Origin: Sclerodactyla briareus
Lineage: Eukaryota > Echinodermata > Holothuroidea > Dendrochirotida > Sclerodactylidae
Direction: 5' to 3'
Assembly (NCBI GenBank): GCA_026419785.1
Contig: JAODTK010003333.1
Coordinates: 124,001-188,000 of the forward strand
DNA length: 64,000 bases
In this document: positions 1 to 10,999 of the stretch, piece by piece
Position numbering within the stretch: the stretch's first letter is position 1
Layout of the letters: every line of letters starts with the position of its first letter
Position numbers and translations under genes: made by a program
The notes under the pieces: generated by a model
What the model saw: the letters and a program-made list of their open reading frames with translations, nothing else
What the model was told of the DNA's origin: nothing
Database searches by the model: none

Positions 1-2150
1 CCCCCAAAAAAAAAAAAAAAAAAACAAAAAACTTGTCAACTGTCAAAAATATTTGTCAATAAAAAAATAAAGATAGAAGTAAATTCCAGAGACCAGTCGG
101 AATGTTTGAAACGGCAGATCAGGCTATTTGCCCAGAGTGACATAATTAATATTCAAGAATTTCCAAACTAAGACAAAACAGTTTATTTATTCCAAGAGTT
201 TCTAGTTGAATTGCCACCATTCGGAACCTGACGAACGAATAAGACATGACATCTAATTTCTACAAAAAATTGCGTTCGCACCGGGGCTGTTTGAAACTCA
301 GTGATTCAAATGGTGCTGGGGTTAGGTAACAATTTCGGTTTCCGATTGGAGTTTTTTGAAAGGCAGATCTGGATAATTCACCCTAAACTAAGAATGGTAT
401 TACTCTAAAGAAACTAAAAAACTTACTTGCTTGAAAGTCCAACAAAATGCGGACAATCGTTAGCATGAAACAGAATTTGATCTTTTTGCAAAGATTTGCA
501 TTGCCCACTGTGCTCGGCGCAGTGCTTGTTAAGTGGTACTTGGAAATTTGACGATAGTTCCAACATCAGTTGAAAAATCCAATTACAGCTTTTTTTTAAA
601 GGTATACAGGGGGATATAGATAGTAATTAATTAGAAATAGAATTAGGTTTAATATTTGACGACACAAGTTTCGACTGAGTCAAAAAAAACAAGTTTTCCT
701 TGAGAATTTCAACGAACACTTTACCATGAAAGAGGAGGACTGCAGGGATTTTAAGGTTATTTTTGTTTCATGGGGCTACATAATAATCAAATGCCCTCTT
801 CCGATATTTGGAGGATTGTTGACAAAATTAAACATTCTGGAATTACCCTGAGTTCCTGACACATATTTTCCTAATCGATTTGGCCCAACAACTTGTGCTG
901 ATGAGTCGGAATTCTGATAAAATGCTAGGCAGCATTCCGCGCGCAGTATTTATTTTGTCGCTTGTATCATACACAACAAATTCTCAATTAATTTCGGGAA
1001 CATATTCTTCAATACCACCAAATATCCCGTATACGCATGAGGTCTCAAGTTCATTTATCAGTTTACAAGAAAATTGAGATAAGCCATAACAAACCCAGAA
1101 AGAATTGACCCGAATTAATGATTTTCCTTATGCCACTTTAGTCGAGGTTTCTGCATTTAGCGCCATGCAATAGCTGTTATTGCATTCACCGCTGTCTTCG
1201 GAGCTCAACATATTAGAAAAATCAGATAAAATGGGGACATATCATGACCAAGTGTGCGGTTCCATTGTTACTGCTTGTGGCAAATTTCCTCTGCTTCACT
1301 CAAGTCCATGCCGATAGACTAAAGACGTCCAACTAATCATGACATCGAACCCTGATCTTAAAACATTTTGACGTCATTCCGGTTGTGCTATGCATATACA
1401 GTTTCATTGAAAAAAAAAAAAAATATTCAGATGCAATTTGCCATTCTGTTAATAATTTCAGTGAGGGTTCTGGGTGCACCACCTCTGCACCCCGTCTCAT
1501 TAGACAACCGATTGGCCGAGCTAATGGCACATTTGGAGAGCCGTTTACCTCTAAGAATCCAGCTCCTTCCTTTCCTGTAAAACTATGGCTCTAACGATTT
1601 AGAGAATTGTTTAGGAGTATCAGGCACGTGGCATACCCAAATTGCTTTTCCCCTGTACCCCAACTGGGACCTTCGGTAGTCTCCTGTACTCCTGGCTGAC
1701 AGTGCAATATCTCTAGCAATAGCCCTAGTGTGACCCCGGCCAAGCTGGAAGCACCATGAGAGAAGGTCCACAAGCGCCTTCTTTTCTGTAAGTTCCTGGA
1801 TTCTCTGGTTGAATAAGTGTCCATGCAATTTTCGTACCCCAGTTCATTAACTCATATAGCACCAAGGCTTTTGAAATTAGTTTCAAAGAAATGGGCTTCT
1901 GGCAATTAAAAATATTCGATTTGTGTCCTCTATAATGCTTAGCTTCCCGGGTTAAGCCCCTGGACCCGAATAGGGGGGCTGGAGGCGCAAAGCGTCAGAG
2001 CATGTAAATGCCCTTGTAAAAGTTATCACAATTCGCCCGCTTATAACCCACACAGTTTCACTGACAAAGCGAGGGAGACTTTAGCCGCATTCCAGCCCGA
2101 TCAGTAAACATATAAAATTCTTATGAGTTCACAACCATTTGAATGGTTGG
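1..2150. other. Gene-free 5' flank
   Basis: AT-rich sequence with no reading frame that looks conserved. It opens with a short poly-A run (about 6-24) and contains a 13-base A run near 1,411. Short open frames occur but show no recognisable motif and overlap on both strands, as expected by chance. I see no RNA gene here. Confidence 0.6.
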
Positions 2151-2235
2151 ATTTAAATGGTTTATGAAAGCTTTGTAATTTACTTGATTTGTAAGAAAAT
2201 GGGGTTTGAAGCCAACGTTTGCCGGCAGAATTCTT

Positions 2236-2845
2236 TACTCAAAGGACAATTGCAGGCTTGGATTACAACAGATGTTAGATTTGTAGAGAACCTGGAAAAC
2301 GGTTATCTATGGGTCCAAACCCCATTTCAATATGATGTTCTATGTGGAGTTATTGGCCTCAAAATTTGGGCCATTAAGCAGAGGAATCAGGGAGAATCCC
2401 AATTACGCAATAACGCACGACATCACACATGGAAAACACTGGAAATTATGTTATGTATTTCATTGTTTCATTTTATTGAATAAGTAACATTTAGCAGAAG
2501 TTCTGTTGTCTTTCTCTCACCAAAGTAACCATCAACACCTACCAACCCCCACACATCAATCCTCTCCCATAGACTAAATTCTTTGCGAAGTGAAATTAAT
2601 GTTCGAATTTCAATAGAAAACAGAACGTTTGCAGGGTTGTGCAAGTATGACATCATTATTATTGCATGATGGGATGCATTTTTCGATCTTGCCGCAATAC
2701 ACATGCTTCACAATACACAAACTTCAATGACTATAATTCCGTAACGGAAAGTCCCATGAACTTCAGGTTTGGACTTACGCATTCAGTTTTATCCAGCTAT
2801 TAAATTAGCCCCTGTATAAATCATCCTGCATGTTGTCCTTAAAAA
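2236..2845 (+). mobile_element. MITE-like repeat, copy 1
   Basis: This is the most complete copy of a dispersed family seen four times in the window (also about 6,604-7,600 inverted, 9,855-10,285 and 21,812-22,250). The left end reads CAAAGGACAATTGCAGG. The right end reads CATGTTGTCCTTAA, whose reverse complement TTAAGGACAACATG resembles the left end, so the element has short terminal inverted repeats. Shared internal landmarks are TTGTGCAAGTATGACATCA, a GCATGATGGGATGC block and CTTCAGGTTTGGACT. No protein is encoded. A non-autonomous DNA transposon is the likeliest identity; the superfamily is not determined. Confidence 0.6.
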
Positions 2846-2849
2846 AAAT

Positions 2850-3300
2850 CAGGGAACAGATGAACAAACCAAACAGATGAAGAAAACAATGAACAAGGCC
2901 CTTCGTAGAGCCGGAGAAGGCCTACTCTAGTGATCTTGAGAGGCACCTTTTTTCCAAATGTTCGCATGCGCTACTCGTCAACAGATGGTGGCGCTCCGCT
3001 GATCTTCTAATATTTACTAGCTCCCATAACTTTACCCTGCAATCGTGTCGATTCACACCTCCCCGATATTCTGGCTAGTACTCCGCTGTGCACCATCATG
3101 TTATGTCCCCTTTTACACCCCTGTAGGCGTTCCCGGGAAGGCGGAAACTACTGCAGTTAGTCAGAACCAAATAAAAGAGCAAATAAGAACAAACAAGTTT
3201 TAAAGAGACCACGTTCAATTACGAACGTTTTCGGAGATTCCCATCTCCCTCTTCAGGTAATGAAGTACAAAATTGCGATTATTCTCTTGAGTCTCCAATT
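2850..3300. other. Intergenic, nothing recognised
   Basis: Unique-looking sequence between the MITE-like copy and the LINE fragment. I see no conserved frame, RNA gene or repeat boundary. The true 5' end of the following LINE may lie inside the last part of this stretch. Confidence 0.4.
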
Positions 3301-3309
3301 ACATCAAAA

Positions 3310-4612
3310 TCGTCATTCCGTCATATGCTGGTGCTGCATGATCTCTCAGCAGCATTCGATACCATAGATCACAACGTATTAAAACACAGATTGGCAACCT
3401 ACGGGGTTTGCGATGTTGCCTTGAACTGGTTCTGTTACTTGAGTAACAGGACTCAGTGTGTTACTCTCAAGGCGCATCCGCACCTAACGTCGCTCTTCGG
3501 TATGGTGTTCCACAGGGATCTGTCTTGGGACCGAAATTGTTTAATTTATTTACAGCTTTGGGAGACATTCTGCCGTCCACTTAAGTAATATGCCTACATA
3601 TACTGATGACACACAGCTCTATGATAGTTTCAATCCATGATATCCAAGGACGCCCTGAGAGCTACAGGTAAACCTGAGTTGTGCATTGAAGATATCAGGA
3701 TCTTCATGCGTTCAAACAAACTTAAGCTTAATGACGCGAAAACGACAGCGACTTTGTTTTCCTCCAGGTCTATGCCTGTTCCTGATCATATTTCGAAAAT
3801 CTAAATTGGTGATTCTGTCATCACTCCCTCTGTTTCTGTTAAGGACTTGGGTGCATGTTTACTCCGATTCTCAACTTAATATGAATAAGCACATTTCTTC
3901 TATTTGTCAATCTGCAAACTATCATTTGAGGAACATTGGTCGTTCTAGGAAATTCCTTACGAAGTCTGCTACGGAATATCTTGTCCATGCGTCCATCTCA
4001 TCTCGGTTGGGTTATTGTAATAGCCTTCTGTTCGGTGTTCCCGATAGTCAAATTAAACGCTTGCAAACTGTACACAATTATGTGGCGCGCGTCATCACTC
4101 GTGCAAGGAAATTCGACAATATCACCCGACTCTTCAAGACTTGCACTGGCTCCCTATTAAAGAGAGAATCGAATTCAAATTGTTGCTCTTTGCTTATAAA
4201 GCATATTCCGACAAGGTCAATGACTGTCCTGAGTATATCAGCGACAAATTGACCAAGTATGTCCCTGGCCGTTCTCTTCGTTCCTCTACCCAGCTTCTCA
4301 CTACGTGTACCTCCTGTTATTCTTGCAGCTATGGTGAAATATCTTTTCTCATGCTGCTGCTCGTTTATTCATGCCTTCCTATTTCTGTAAGGTCAGCGGA
4401 TGATAATGTGAATGTTTTCAAATCAAGGCTTGTAACGCTTCTCTTCTTTAGGGCCTTTTCACACTTGTAGCCTTGTGGCTTCCTCTCGTTTTTTTTTCAC
4501 TCTGGTTTGGTGTTTCTATTGTTGCTTTATGCCTCTTCGTTTTCTTCTTTCTGTGAAGCGCATTGGCACTCCTTGTGATATTGCGCTATATAAATATTAC
4601 ACATTATTATTA
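3310..4612 (+). mobile_element. 5'-truncated LINE (L2/CR1-like)
   Basis: A non-LTR retrotransposon fragment. From 3,325 the translation contains the reverse transcriptase block DLSAAFDTIDH. At 3,599-3,622 it reads YTDDTQLY, in place of the usual YADD catalytic box. About 3,870-4,250 gives the C-terminal landmarks ISSICQSANYHLRNIGRSRK, RLGYCNSLLFGVP and, in another frame from 4,141, LHWLPIKERIEFKLLLFAYK. The frame changes several times, so the copy is broken. The 3' end carries the typical GCGCTATATAA motif followed by an ATT microsatellite at about 4,584-4,612. The missing endonuclease and early RT regions fit 5' truncation. L2/Crack/CR1-like is my best clade; I cannot separate these without an alignment. 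Confidence 0.88.
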
Positions 4613-4619
4613 TCAAATG

Positions 4620-4892
4620 CAACATCAAAATACATCAAAATACACTAAGTAGAAAGGGAGATCCATGTTGGTAGACTCTGGCGGGGTGGTGGGTGGTCCA
4701 CACTTGGTTTGACCTTCTTTATATAAGAGCTTGATTTTGATTCAATGATGAATCTGTGTTACCAATGGTTAGGATATGAGAATTTTCTAAGTTGGAGTTA
4801 TTTCAGTCTGCACACTGCTTATGTGATCATGGATAGCACTGGCTGTTCTGCCTGACAGTGCTCACTGACCCTGATTGATGGACAGATGGATG

Positions 4893-4924
<32 letters not shown>

Positions 4925-5470
4925 TATAGATAGATAGATAGATAGATGATAGATAGATAGATGATAGATAGATAGCACAGCTGGTTTGAGCTGAAAATGA
5001 CAGTTGAAGGCTGTCATGCTTGTATCAAAATCTGCACGATTTCTGTCACGGTATCCCAGTTTTCGATCAGCTGGCTGCGTAGTTGTTATTTAGTGTCTTT
5101 GAGCAACTGAATAAAAACAAACAAAATATGGCCCCAAATTCACTGGATTATTTGGATAATTAGTCTAATAGCATTGGGGGAGATCCCCTAAAAGTTTCCT
5201 TATGATTGTTTTATAGAATCTTCAAGGTTGATTTTTTCGAGAATGGTGAGCTAAACTGCGCAGAATTAGCCGTGCGGCTGCAGGCCTGAGTACCCAGCCC
5301 CGCACCACAATCACGTTCGAAAAAAAATCGGGACCAATCTGCGTTACGTTAGATATTCATCCATGACAATCTTCAAGAGGAGCCACTGATGAAAAGAATG
5401 TGTATAATTGCTATGCCTTAGACCTTGCCTAGCTAATTATTACACGTCGATCATACTCACGAGGAGCTGT
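4620..5470. other. Intergenic with GATA microsatellite
   Basis: Apart from a GATA/GATG tetranucleotide tract (about 4,878-4,975) I recognise no gene or mobile element here. Confidence 0.4.
4878..4975. repeat. (GATA)n microsatellite
   Basis: About 100 bp of GATA units, opening with imperfect GATGGACA/GATGGATA units and interrupted by GATATATA and GATGATA variants. A simple tandem repeat with no coding content. Confidence 0.95.
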
Positions 5471-5491
5471 TACGGCCAGAATTCATCCTTC

Positions 5492-5550
5492 GCGTAGCAG
5501 AATGGGGGAATCCCCTACATCATTCGGGATTTCCCCCATTTTGCTACGCC
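5492..5550. repeat. Near-perfect inverted repeat (hairpin)
   Basis: The arms GCGTAGCAGAATGGGGGAA and TTTCCCCCATTTTGCTACGC flank a short centre that contains ATCATTCGGG. The single strand could form a stem of more than 20 bp. It may be a small palindromic MITE; I see no gene near enough to make it a terminator. Confidence 0.8.
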
Positions 5551-5559
5551 TAGTTTGTT

Positions 5560-6600
5560 TACATCGGAAGTGACGTTTGAGCAACCCGTTGGTGGCGCGA
5601 AACTTTTCATGCATGCACGAGTGCCATGCATGCATGGAGCGAGCCATAAATGTGTGCACGCAGTATGAATATGATATATGTGATGCATGCACTGAGTTTG
5701 TGGTTGTTCGTAACTTCGTGATACAGGGTGCGTTTAAATTTTCATGCTATCCGGTTTTCACGTTCTCTCGCTGATGAAAAATTTCTCCTGCTTCATATTC
5801 AGACAATATTAATTGGCTTTAGAAAAGTGATTCCACTCTACTGTGCTGTGCGAGTCTTACACTGCAGTTGGAGTACTGTTGTCATTTTCTGTCGGAGTGG
5901 ATAGTGATAACTGTGAAATGATACGGTGGCCTACATGGTACATGTACGTGGTACTAAGCTGCGCTAAGTTTATATATGTAGCCTAACGAGTAAGGCCTAG
6001 GGTATAACAACTAACAGTAACATGCTAAGCCTAAAGTAGTACAGCAGGCTAGTAACATCTTGACCTTAAACCTTGGCTGATCGTAGGGACTAGGATAGGG
6101 AGACATAACAGGTAGATGTATACCCATGTCAGGATGTTTACCTGGAATGGGATGTTTATTGTATGAGAATTAGTTTTCTGGATACGATTAGAGATTGGGT
6201 TAGGGTTAGCCTAGGCCCTAGTGGGAACAGTTAGGTTTTGGTGACAATAAGATGTGAGAGTACATCTGGAAGTGGAATGACCCTAACCTTACCCCTAATC
6301 CATAACACTAAACACAGGGTATTACATTATGCAATTCATTCCCATAACAGGGAGCAGTCTGTGCTAAAGCATTATGGGCCAGGGCTTAGAGTATTCCCTA
6401 GTTGGTCTTTCATATCCAACCAGAGAAATCGTCATATGCATGATTTGCACCTTTGTCAGCGCATGGCTTCTACTTACTACTATTCTAGCGAGGAGTAGGA
6501 CACAAATTGTGATACGTACACTTGTTTGCGCTTTGGCGATTAGAGATTAGAATGGTTCCTGACAAATGTCATTATAATGATACCAGTATACGGTTAAGTT
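5560..6600. other. Intergenic, nothing recognised
   Basis: Contains several TGCATGCA palindromes (about 5,608-5,690) and runs of GGCCTAG/CCTAAGC words, but no conserved coding frame. Short open frames here have no recognisable motifs. Confidence 0.4.
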
Positions 6601-6603
6601 ACT

Positions 6604-7600
6604 AGTTGTATGCTCAGTTAAAGGACTACTGCAGGATGATTTATACAGGGCTAATTTAATAGCTGGCGGATAAAACTGAATGGTAAGTTTCAAACCGGAA
6701 GTTAATAGGACTTTTCAGATCATTGCAGAATTACTCCGCAACCAGGTGGGCCATCACTGCATCGTTCTCAATGGGGTGCAATGCTCGAAGCCTTCACTGT
6801 GTGTGATTTGAATGATGGCGGAGGGGAGGGTTGAGGTGGTTGGTATTCTGCAATGCCTCCAGACTTTTGTACGGGGTTATTAGTCATTTGGCAAGTTTGG
6901 GATTGTGAACAAAATGCATCCCCATCATGCAATAATAAATGATGTAGCTTGCACAAACCCTGAAACAGTCTTTGGGTGCATTTTTGTCGACTGTATGATA
7001 GATTATTTGCACGACGACTCAGCGTACGCAAATGGTCACGTGACCAGCAATCAGCTGTGTTGTCAAGGGTGGCTTAATCTTGTATACAGAATCAGTGCTA
7101 GCAGTAGGCGTGGCTAACATCAGTCTCTTGAGACTGTATGCTCTGTTAGATGATGTATGGTGTTGCACAGAATCGTCAGCCAATCAGGTCCCTTTAATGA
7201 GGTCTAAGGAAGTAATTATCATCATTAACAGACGACTCTAAAATGCCAGCCATTGTTTCCTATGAAATTCAACATTTAAATTTCATTTGAAAAGGAGAGG
7301 ATTGTTGTAGTGGGTTGGTAGGTGTTGATGGTTACTTTGTGAAGAGAAAGACAACGTAACTTCTGCTAATGTTGACTTATCACAAAATGAAACAATCAAA
7401 TACATAACATAATTTTTGTGTGTTCATGTGTGACATAATGCATATTGCACCAATTGGAGATCTCCCCAAGTTCCTGTTTAATGGCCCAAACTTGAAGGCA
7501 AATAACTCTAAGAGGAACCATTGTATGAAATGGGGTTGGACCTCTAAATACATGTGCGTAGAGCAAAGTCTCAAGCAGTCAAAAGTTCAAAGACTAGGCT
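6604..7600 (-). mobile_element. MITE-like repeat, copy 2 (interrupted)
   Basis: Inverted copy of the family at 2,236-2,845. It starts TTAAAGGACTACTGCAGGAT at 6,617. GCATCCCCATCATGCAATAA follows at about 6,915 and TTGATGGTTACTTTG at about 7,326, in the reverse order of copy 1. Roughly 150 and 300 bp of extra sequence (about 6,745-6,900 and 6,965-7,285) separate these blocks, so the copy has suffered insertions or is a composite. Confidence 0.55.
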
Positions 7601-7684
7601 AAGCCTTAACAGTAAGTGAGCCTTAAAAGGCTAAGCTAGTTCACAGTTAGTAATGATGCAATTGTTAATTATATGGACAGTCAG

Positions 7685-7770
7685 TGTTGGCGGCCTCGGC
7701 CCTCAGAGGCTGCGGCCTCGGCCTCGTAGCTTCGGCCTCGGGTTTCGGGTTGAGGCGGCGAGGCTGGACA
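7685..7770. repeat. CGGCCT-rich repeat, copy 1
   Basis: GC-rich cluster built on GCGGCCTCGGCCTCG words in an AT-rich setting. A second cluster of the same words, in the same orientation, lies at about 10,890-10,990. Not coding in any frame I recognise. Confidence 0.75.
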
Positions 7771-7837
7771 TTATTTTTTGGCTATTGAAGTAGGATAAAT
7801 AAGAAATATATATGTTTATGCAGTTGTTGTGGTTGGT

Positions 7838-7932
7838 AATTTACCGGTAAATTTACATGGTAAATACCGGTAATTTACCGCCATCATAATTTACCGTGGT
7901 AAAATAGGGTAAAATATGGTAAAATATGGAAT
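7838..7932 (+). repeat. ACCGGTAAATT block, left arm
   Basis: A run of overlapping palindromic words (TTTACCGGTAAATTTAC, TACCGGTAATTTACCG) followed by GGTAAAATA units. The block at 9,215-9,308 contains the same words in the opposite sense, so the pair forms an inverted repeat about 1.3 kb apart. They could be subterminal repeats of a non-autonomous transposon, which is inference. Confidence 0.6.
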
Positions 7933-8469
7933 ACAGCAGTTTTTCATGAACATTTGATGCAGTTATAAAGGTAAATGAGTTTTCAGTATGGAACACTAAT
8001 AATCTTCCTCTCAGGGAAGCAATCTCCCTCTCTCTAGGCCTAGGTATACCCTATATGCACTATTTGACATACTTGACTGGGGTACTGTATACAGTTTGTC
8101 CATACCTCGAACCACAATTCTTTGTGGGCATCAAAAACAATATTCTACAGAGCTTCTGCCCCACTGAGGCTATTATAGCAGGAACATAGGTAGGTTGGTT
8201 CATTGATTCAACCCCCCCTACCCCCTCCCCCATCAACAACTCCCCTATACAAGGAATCAGGAAAAGAAAAGAATGTGTGGGATTTTGAAGTCATTACAAT
8301 TATCACTGAATTACTGTGCAGACAAATCATACATTGCCCCATTGTACCATTTTGTAATCTGCCTCTCTTTATGCAACAGGTACCCCCCTCCCCTGTTCCC
8401 TGTTAGTAATCACTCGTAGGCTGAGAATATTTGTTTTTTTGCGTAGTGCGAAGAGCCAATCACCCTTGC

Positions 8470-9145
8470 ATGGATATATGAAGTGGAACAGTGGTCCATC
8501 TCTGTGTGTACGACAAATTGCCCGAGGTAGTGGCTCCGTACACAGTATGCAAAACACAATAGTATGGTCGTTCTCAAATGCACCAATGTATGCAGCTCAC
8601 TATTACTATACTTTACTGTCTGGTAAATAGCGCCCACCATTGCCATATCACTCTGGGTATATCTTCTTTAAAGAGTCAATAATAAATAGTGTGGTTGATA
8701 TAACAATAGATAGAGGCTAAGAACATTTGATTTTCTTTTAACAGTCAAAGAGCAGAACACTCTTGTATGGATAATAAAGAAGTGGACAGGAGTCCACATC
8801 ATGTGTGTACGACAAGTTGTCATGTCACTCTGGGTATATCTTTAAAGAATTAAGAATAAATAGTGTGAGCATATGGAGATGCGACATGGTTTCCCTTCAT
8901 TTCTCACACTTCCAATTACATTTTTCAAGCTAATATCCATCTAAAATGGTTGGCACTGGTCGACACCATGTGTGTAAAACAAATTGCCATATCACTCTGG
9001 GATATATCTTCTTTAAAGAGTAACAATAAATAGCGAGATCATATAAAAATACAACATGGTTTTTCTTCATTTCTCAGACTCCCAATTAAATTTTCAAAGC
9101 TAATATGCATCTGAGAAGGTTTTGCCACCGCAAATAATTCATTGT
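8470..9145 (+). repeat. ~180-bp tandem repeat, ~3 copies
   Basis: Three imperfect units carry the landmarks CATGTGTGTACGACAA, TCACTCTGGGTATATC, AAGAATAAATAGTGTG and CATGGTTTCCCTTCATTTCTC. They start near 8,485, 8,780 and 8,965. The array lies between the two inverted ACCGGTAA blocks, so it may be the internal part of the same element. No coding potential. Confidence 0.7.
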
Positions 9146-9214
9146 GGAAACTAAGTACCACACTCTGGTTATAAAACTATTAAAACTTATGAGATCATAT
9201 TAGCTATTTTATTT

Positions 9215-9308
9215 GTACCTTATTACCTTAATTTACCTTTTTTTACCGGTAAGTTACGGTATTTTTACCGGTAATTACCGACATTTATATTTTACGGTAA
9301 ATTACAAA
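9215..9308 (-). repeat. ACCGGTAAATT block, right arm
   Basis: Contains TTTTACCGGTAAGTTACGG and TTACCGGTAATTACCG, reversed relative to the block at 7,838-7,932. See that entry for the proposed pairing. Confidence 0.6.
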
Positions 9309-9309
9309 A

Positions 9310-9850
9310 ACACTGTGTTTATCTGTCACTAATGATGATTACTCTGGGGGATTTGTTTGAAGTACCGCGACAACTTGGGACTAACGTGGCATTTACTCGG
9401 ATCACCCAAAAGACTGCCAATATAAACGGTAATTAGCGCTGCACTCGGCCCGACATGCGCCATGCAAGTCTGACCAAGTTGCAGTGTACAGTGCGGGCTA
9501 CCAGCGCTAGATGGTAATAGACAACTTACAGTGCTGACTGAATGCACTTGCACTACCACAGCGCCACAAAAGACGAATATGAAGCTTTGGGTACAAAGAG
9601 GGAATCCCGGCACCGGCGCGGCCACATGTGAAACACTCAATACTTCATATCATTGGGGCACCATCATAATAACATCAACAGACAACAGTTACGACGAGTC
9701 TGCTGACTCATCGGATTATTAGGTATGGTTTATAAACGAACACAAGGAGTTCGTAAGAAAAGGAAAGGAGTTTTGTCCCCCGTTCAAAGAACAACAATTT
9801 TGCCCGTCACTTCCAGCAAGTGGACAAAGCAAAGTGAGCAAAGATCGTCC
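9310..9850. other. Intergenic, nothing recognised
   Basis: No conserved frame. Short open frames exist on both strands at 9,329-9,722 but overlap each other and have no motif. Confidence 0.35.
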
Positions 9851-9854
9851 TCAT

Positions 9855-10285
9855 TGGAGCAATCCAATAACGGCATGATGTCACACATGGGCAACCCAGG
9901 AAGTTATGTTAAGTATTTCATTGTTTCTTTGTGGAATAAGTCAACATTTAGCCGAGGTATGTTGCTTTTCTCATCAAAAGTAAACCATGACACCAACCAA
10001 CCCACTATAGCACTCCTCTCCCATAGGGACTGATGTTTTTCTAAGTGAAAATAAGTGTGATGAATGTCAATAGAACAACAAAGGTTTTTTGCCGGGTTGT
10101 GCAAGTATATAACATCATTTATTATTGAACTATGGGATGTTTTTCGATATTGCGCAATACATATGCAGAAGAAACGTCAAAGGACTCTAACTCCGTACGG
10201 AAGGTCGTATGAAACTCCAGGTTTGGACTGATCGACGCATTCAGTTTGTCTCTAGCTAATATATTAGCCCATTTATTCATATTGA
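9855..10285 (+). mobile_element. MITE-like repeat, copy 3 (partial)
   Basis: Matches copy 1 from the ATGTCACACATGG block through TATTTCATTGTTTC, GGGTTGTGCAAGTATA, ACTATGGGATG and CCAGGTTTGGACTGA to AGCTAATATATTAGCCC. The outer GGACAA ends are missing on both sides, so it is truncated. Confidence 0.6.
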
Positions 10286-10549
10286 AAGTGTACTTGATAT
10301 AAAGTTATATTTTGTCGGGGACGTTGGCACAGGTCCTAGGCTAAAAAGTTACTGCAATCTGCAGTGCGTGAATTGCAATTCAGTATTTTAAAAATATTAT
10401 TTATGACAACTATTTAGGATTATATGTCAAAATTACCTGTCTGACAGTGTAGTAGGTAGTTGTCATAACAAAAGCACGCTAATTAGTTTTTATATTCTTT
10501 GACTTCAGTCAAGGGAATCTAGGAGTCTGACAGTGTGTGTTGTAGTGGG

Positions 10550-10725
10550 CATGTGTGTGTTGGTGTGTGACGCCCAGGCTTGCGAACACGATAACTCAAC
10601 CCCACCTTGGTAAAGTAGGTGGGTTCCCCATAATGAATACATAGTCCTATTGTTTTGGGGTCAGGTCCAAAGTCATCTTAGGTCAACGAACGTCGAGACC
10701 AGTATGGAATCAATAAACCTCTTGG
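10550..10725 (+). repeat. Single unit of the GGTCA-rich 310-bp family
   Basis: Carries AACACGATAACTCAACCCC, CCCATAATGAATACATAG, CCTATTGTTTTGGGGTCAGG and AAGTCATCTTAGGTCAACG. These are the landmarks of the tandem array at 27,050-28,400. A short TG-rich stretch precedes it, as it does the main array. Confidence 0.75.
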
Positions 10726-10889
10726 CTTCGGGCTTTCTGTGCTTGTTCAATCCTCATTTTGGACTTTAAACCTTTTGTCTCCATAATATTAATCATGAAA
10801 GACTAGCTGTTAGCTAATGAGGAAGCCAAAGCAAAAATTATTCAGTATTAAAACACTGGTAATTTAAAAATTTTATGCTGTAAACAATT

Positions 10890-10995
10890 ATTGCCCGGCC
10901 TCGGCCGCGGAAGGTGGGCCGTCAGCCTTGAGGGTGCAGCCTCGGCTAGATGGGTGCGGCCTCGGCCTCGATGGCTGCGGCCTCGGCTAACCACT
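10890..10995. repeat. CGGCCT-rich repeat, copy 2
   Basis: GCGGCCTCGGCCTCG words again, in the same orientation as at 7,685-7,770. Between and around the two clusters lie inverted ACCGGTAA blocks and tandem repeats, which suggests a composite element, but I cannot define its ends. Confidence 0.7.
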
Positions 10996-10999
10996 GTGC

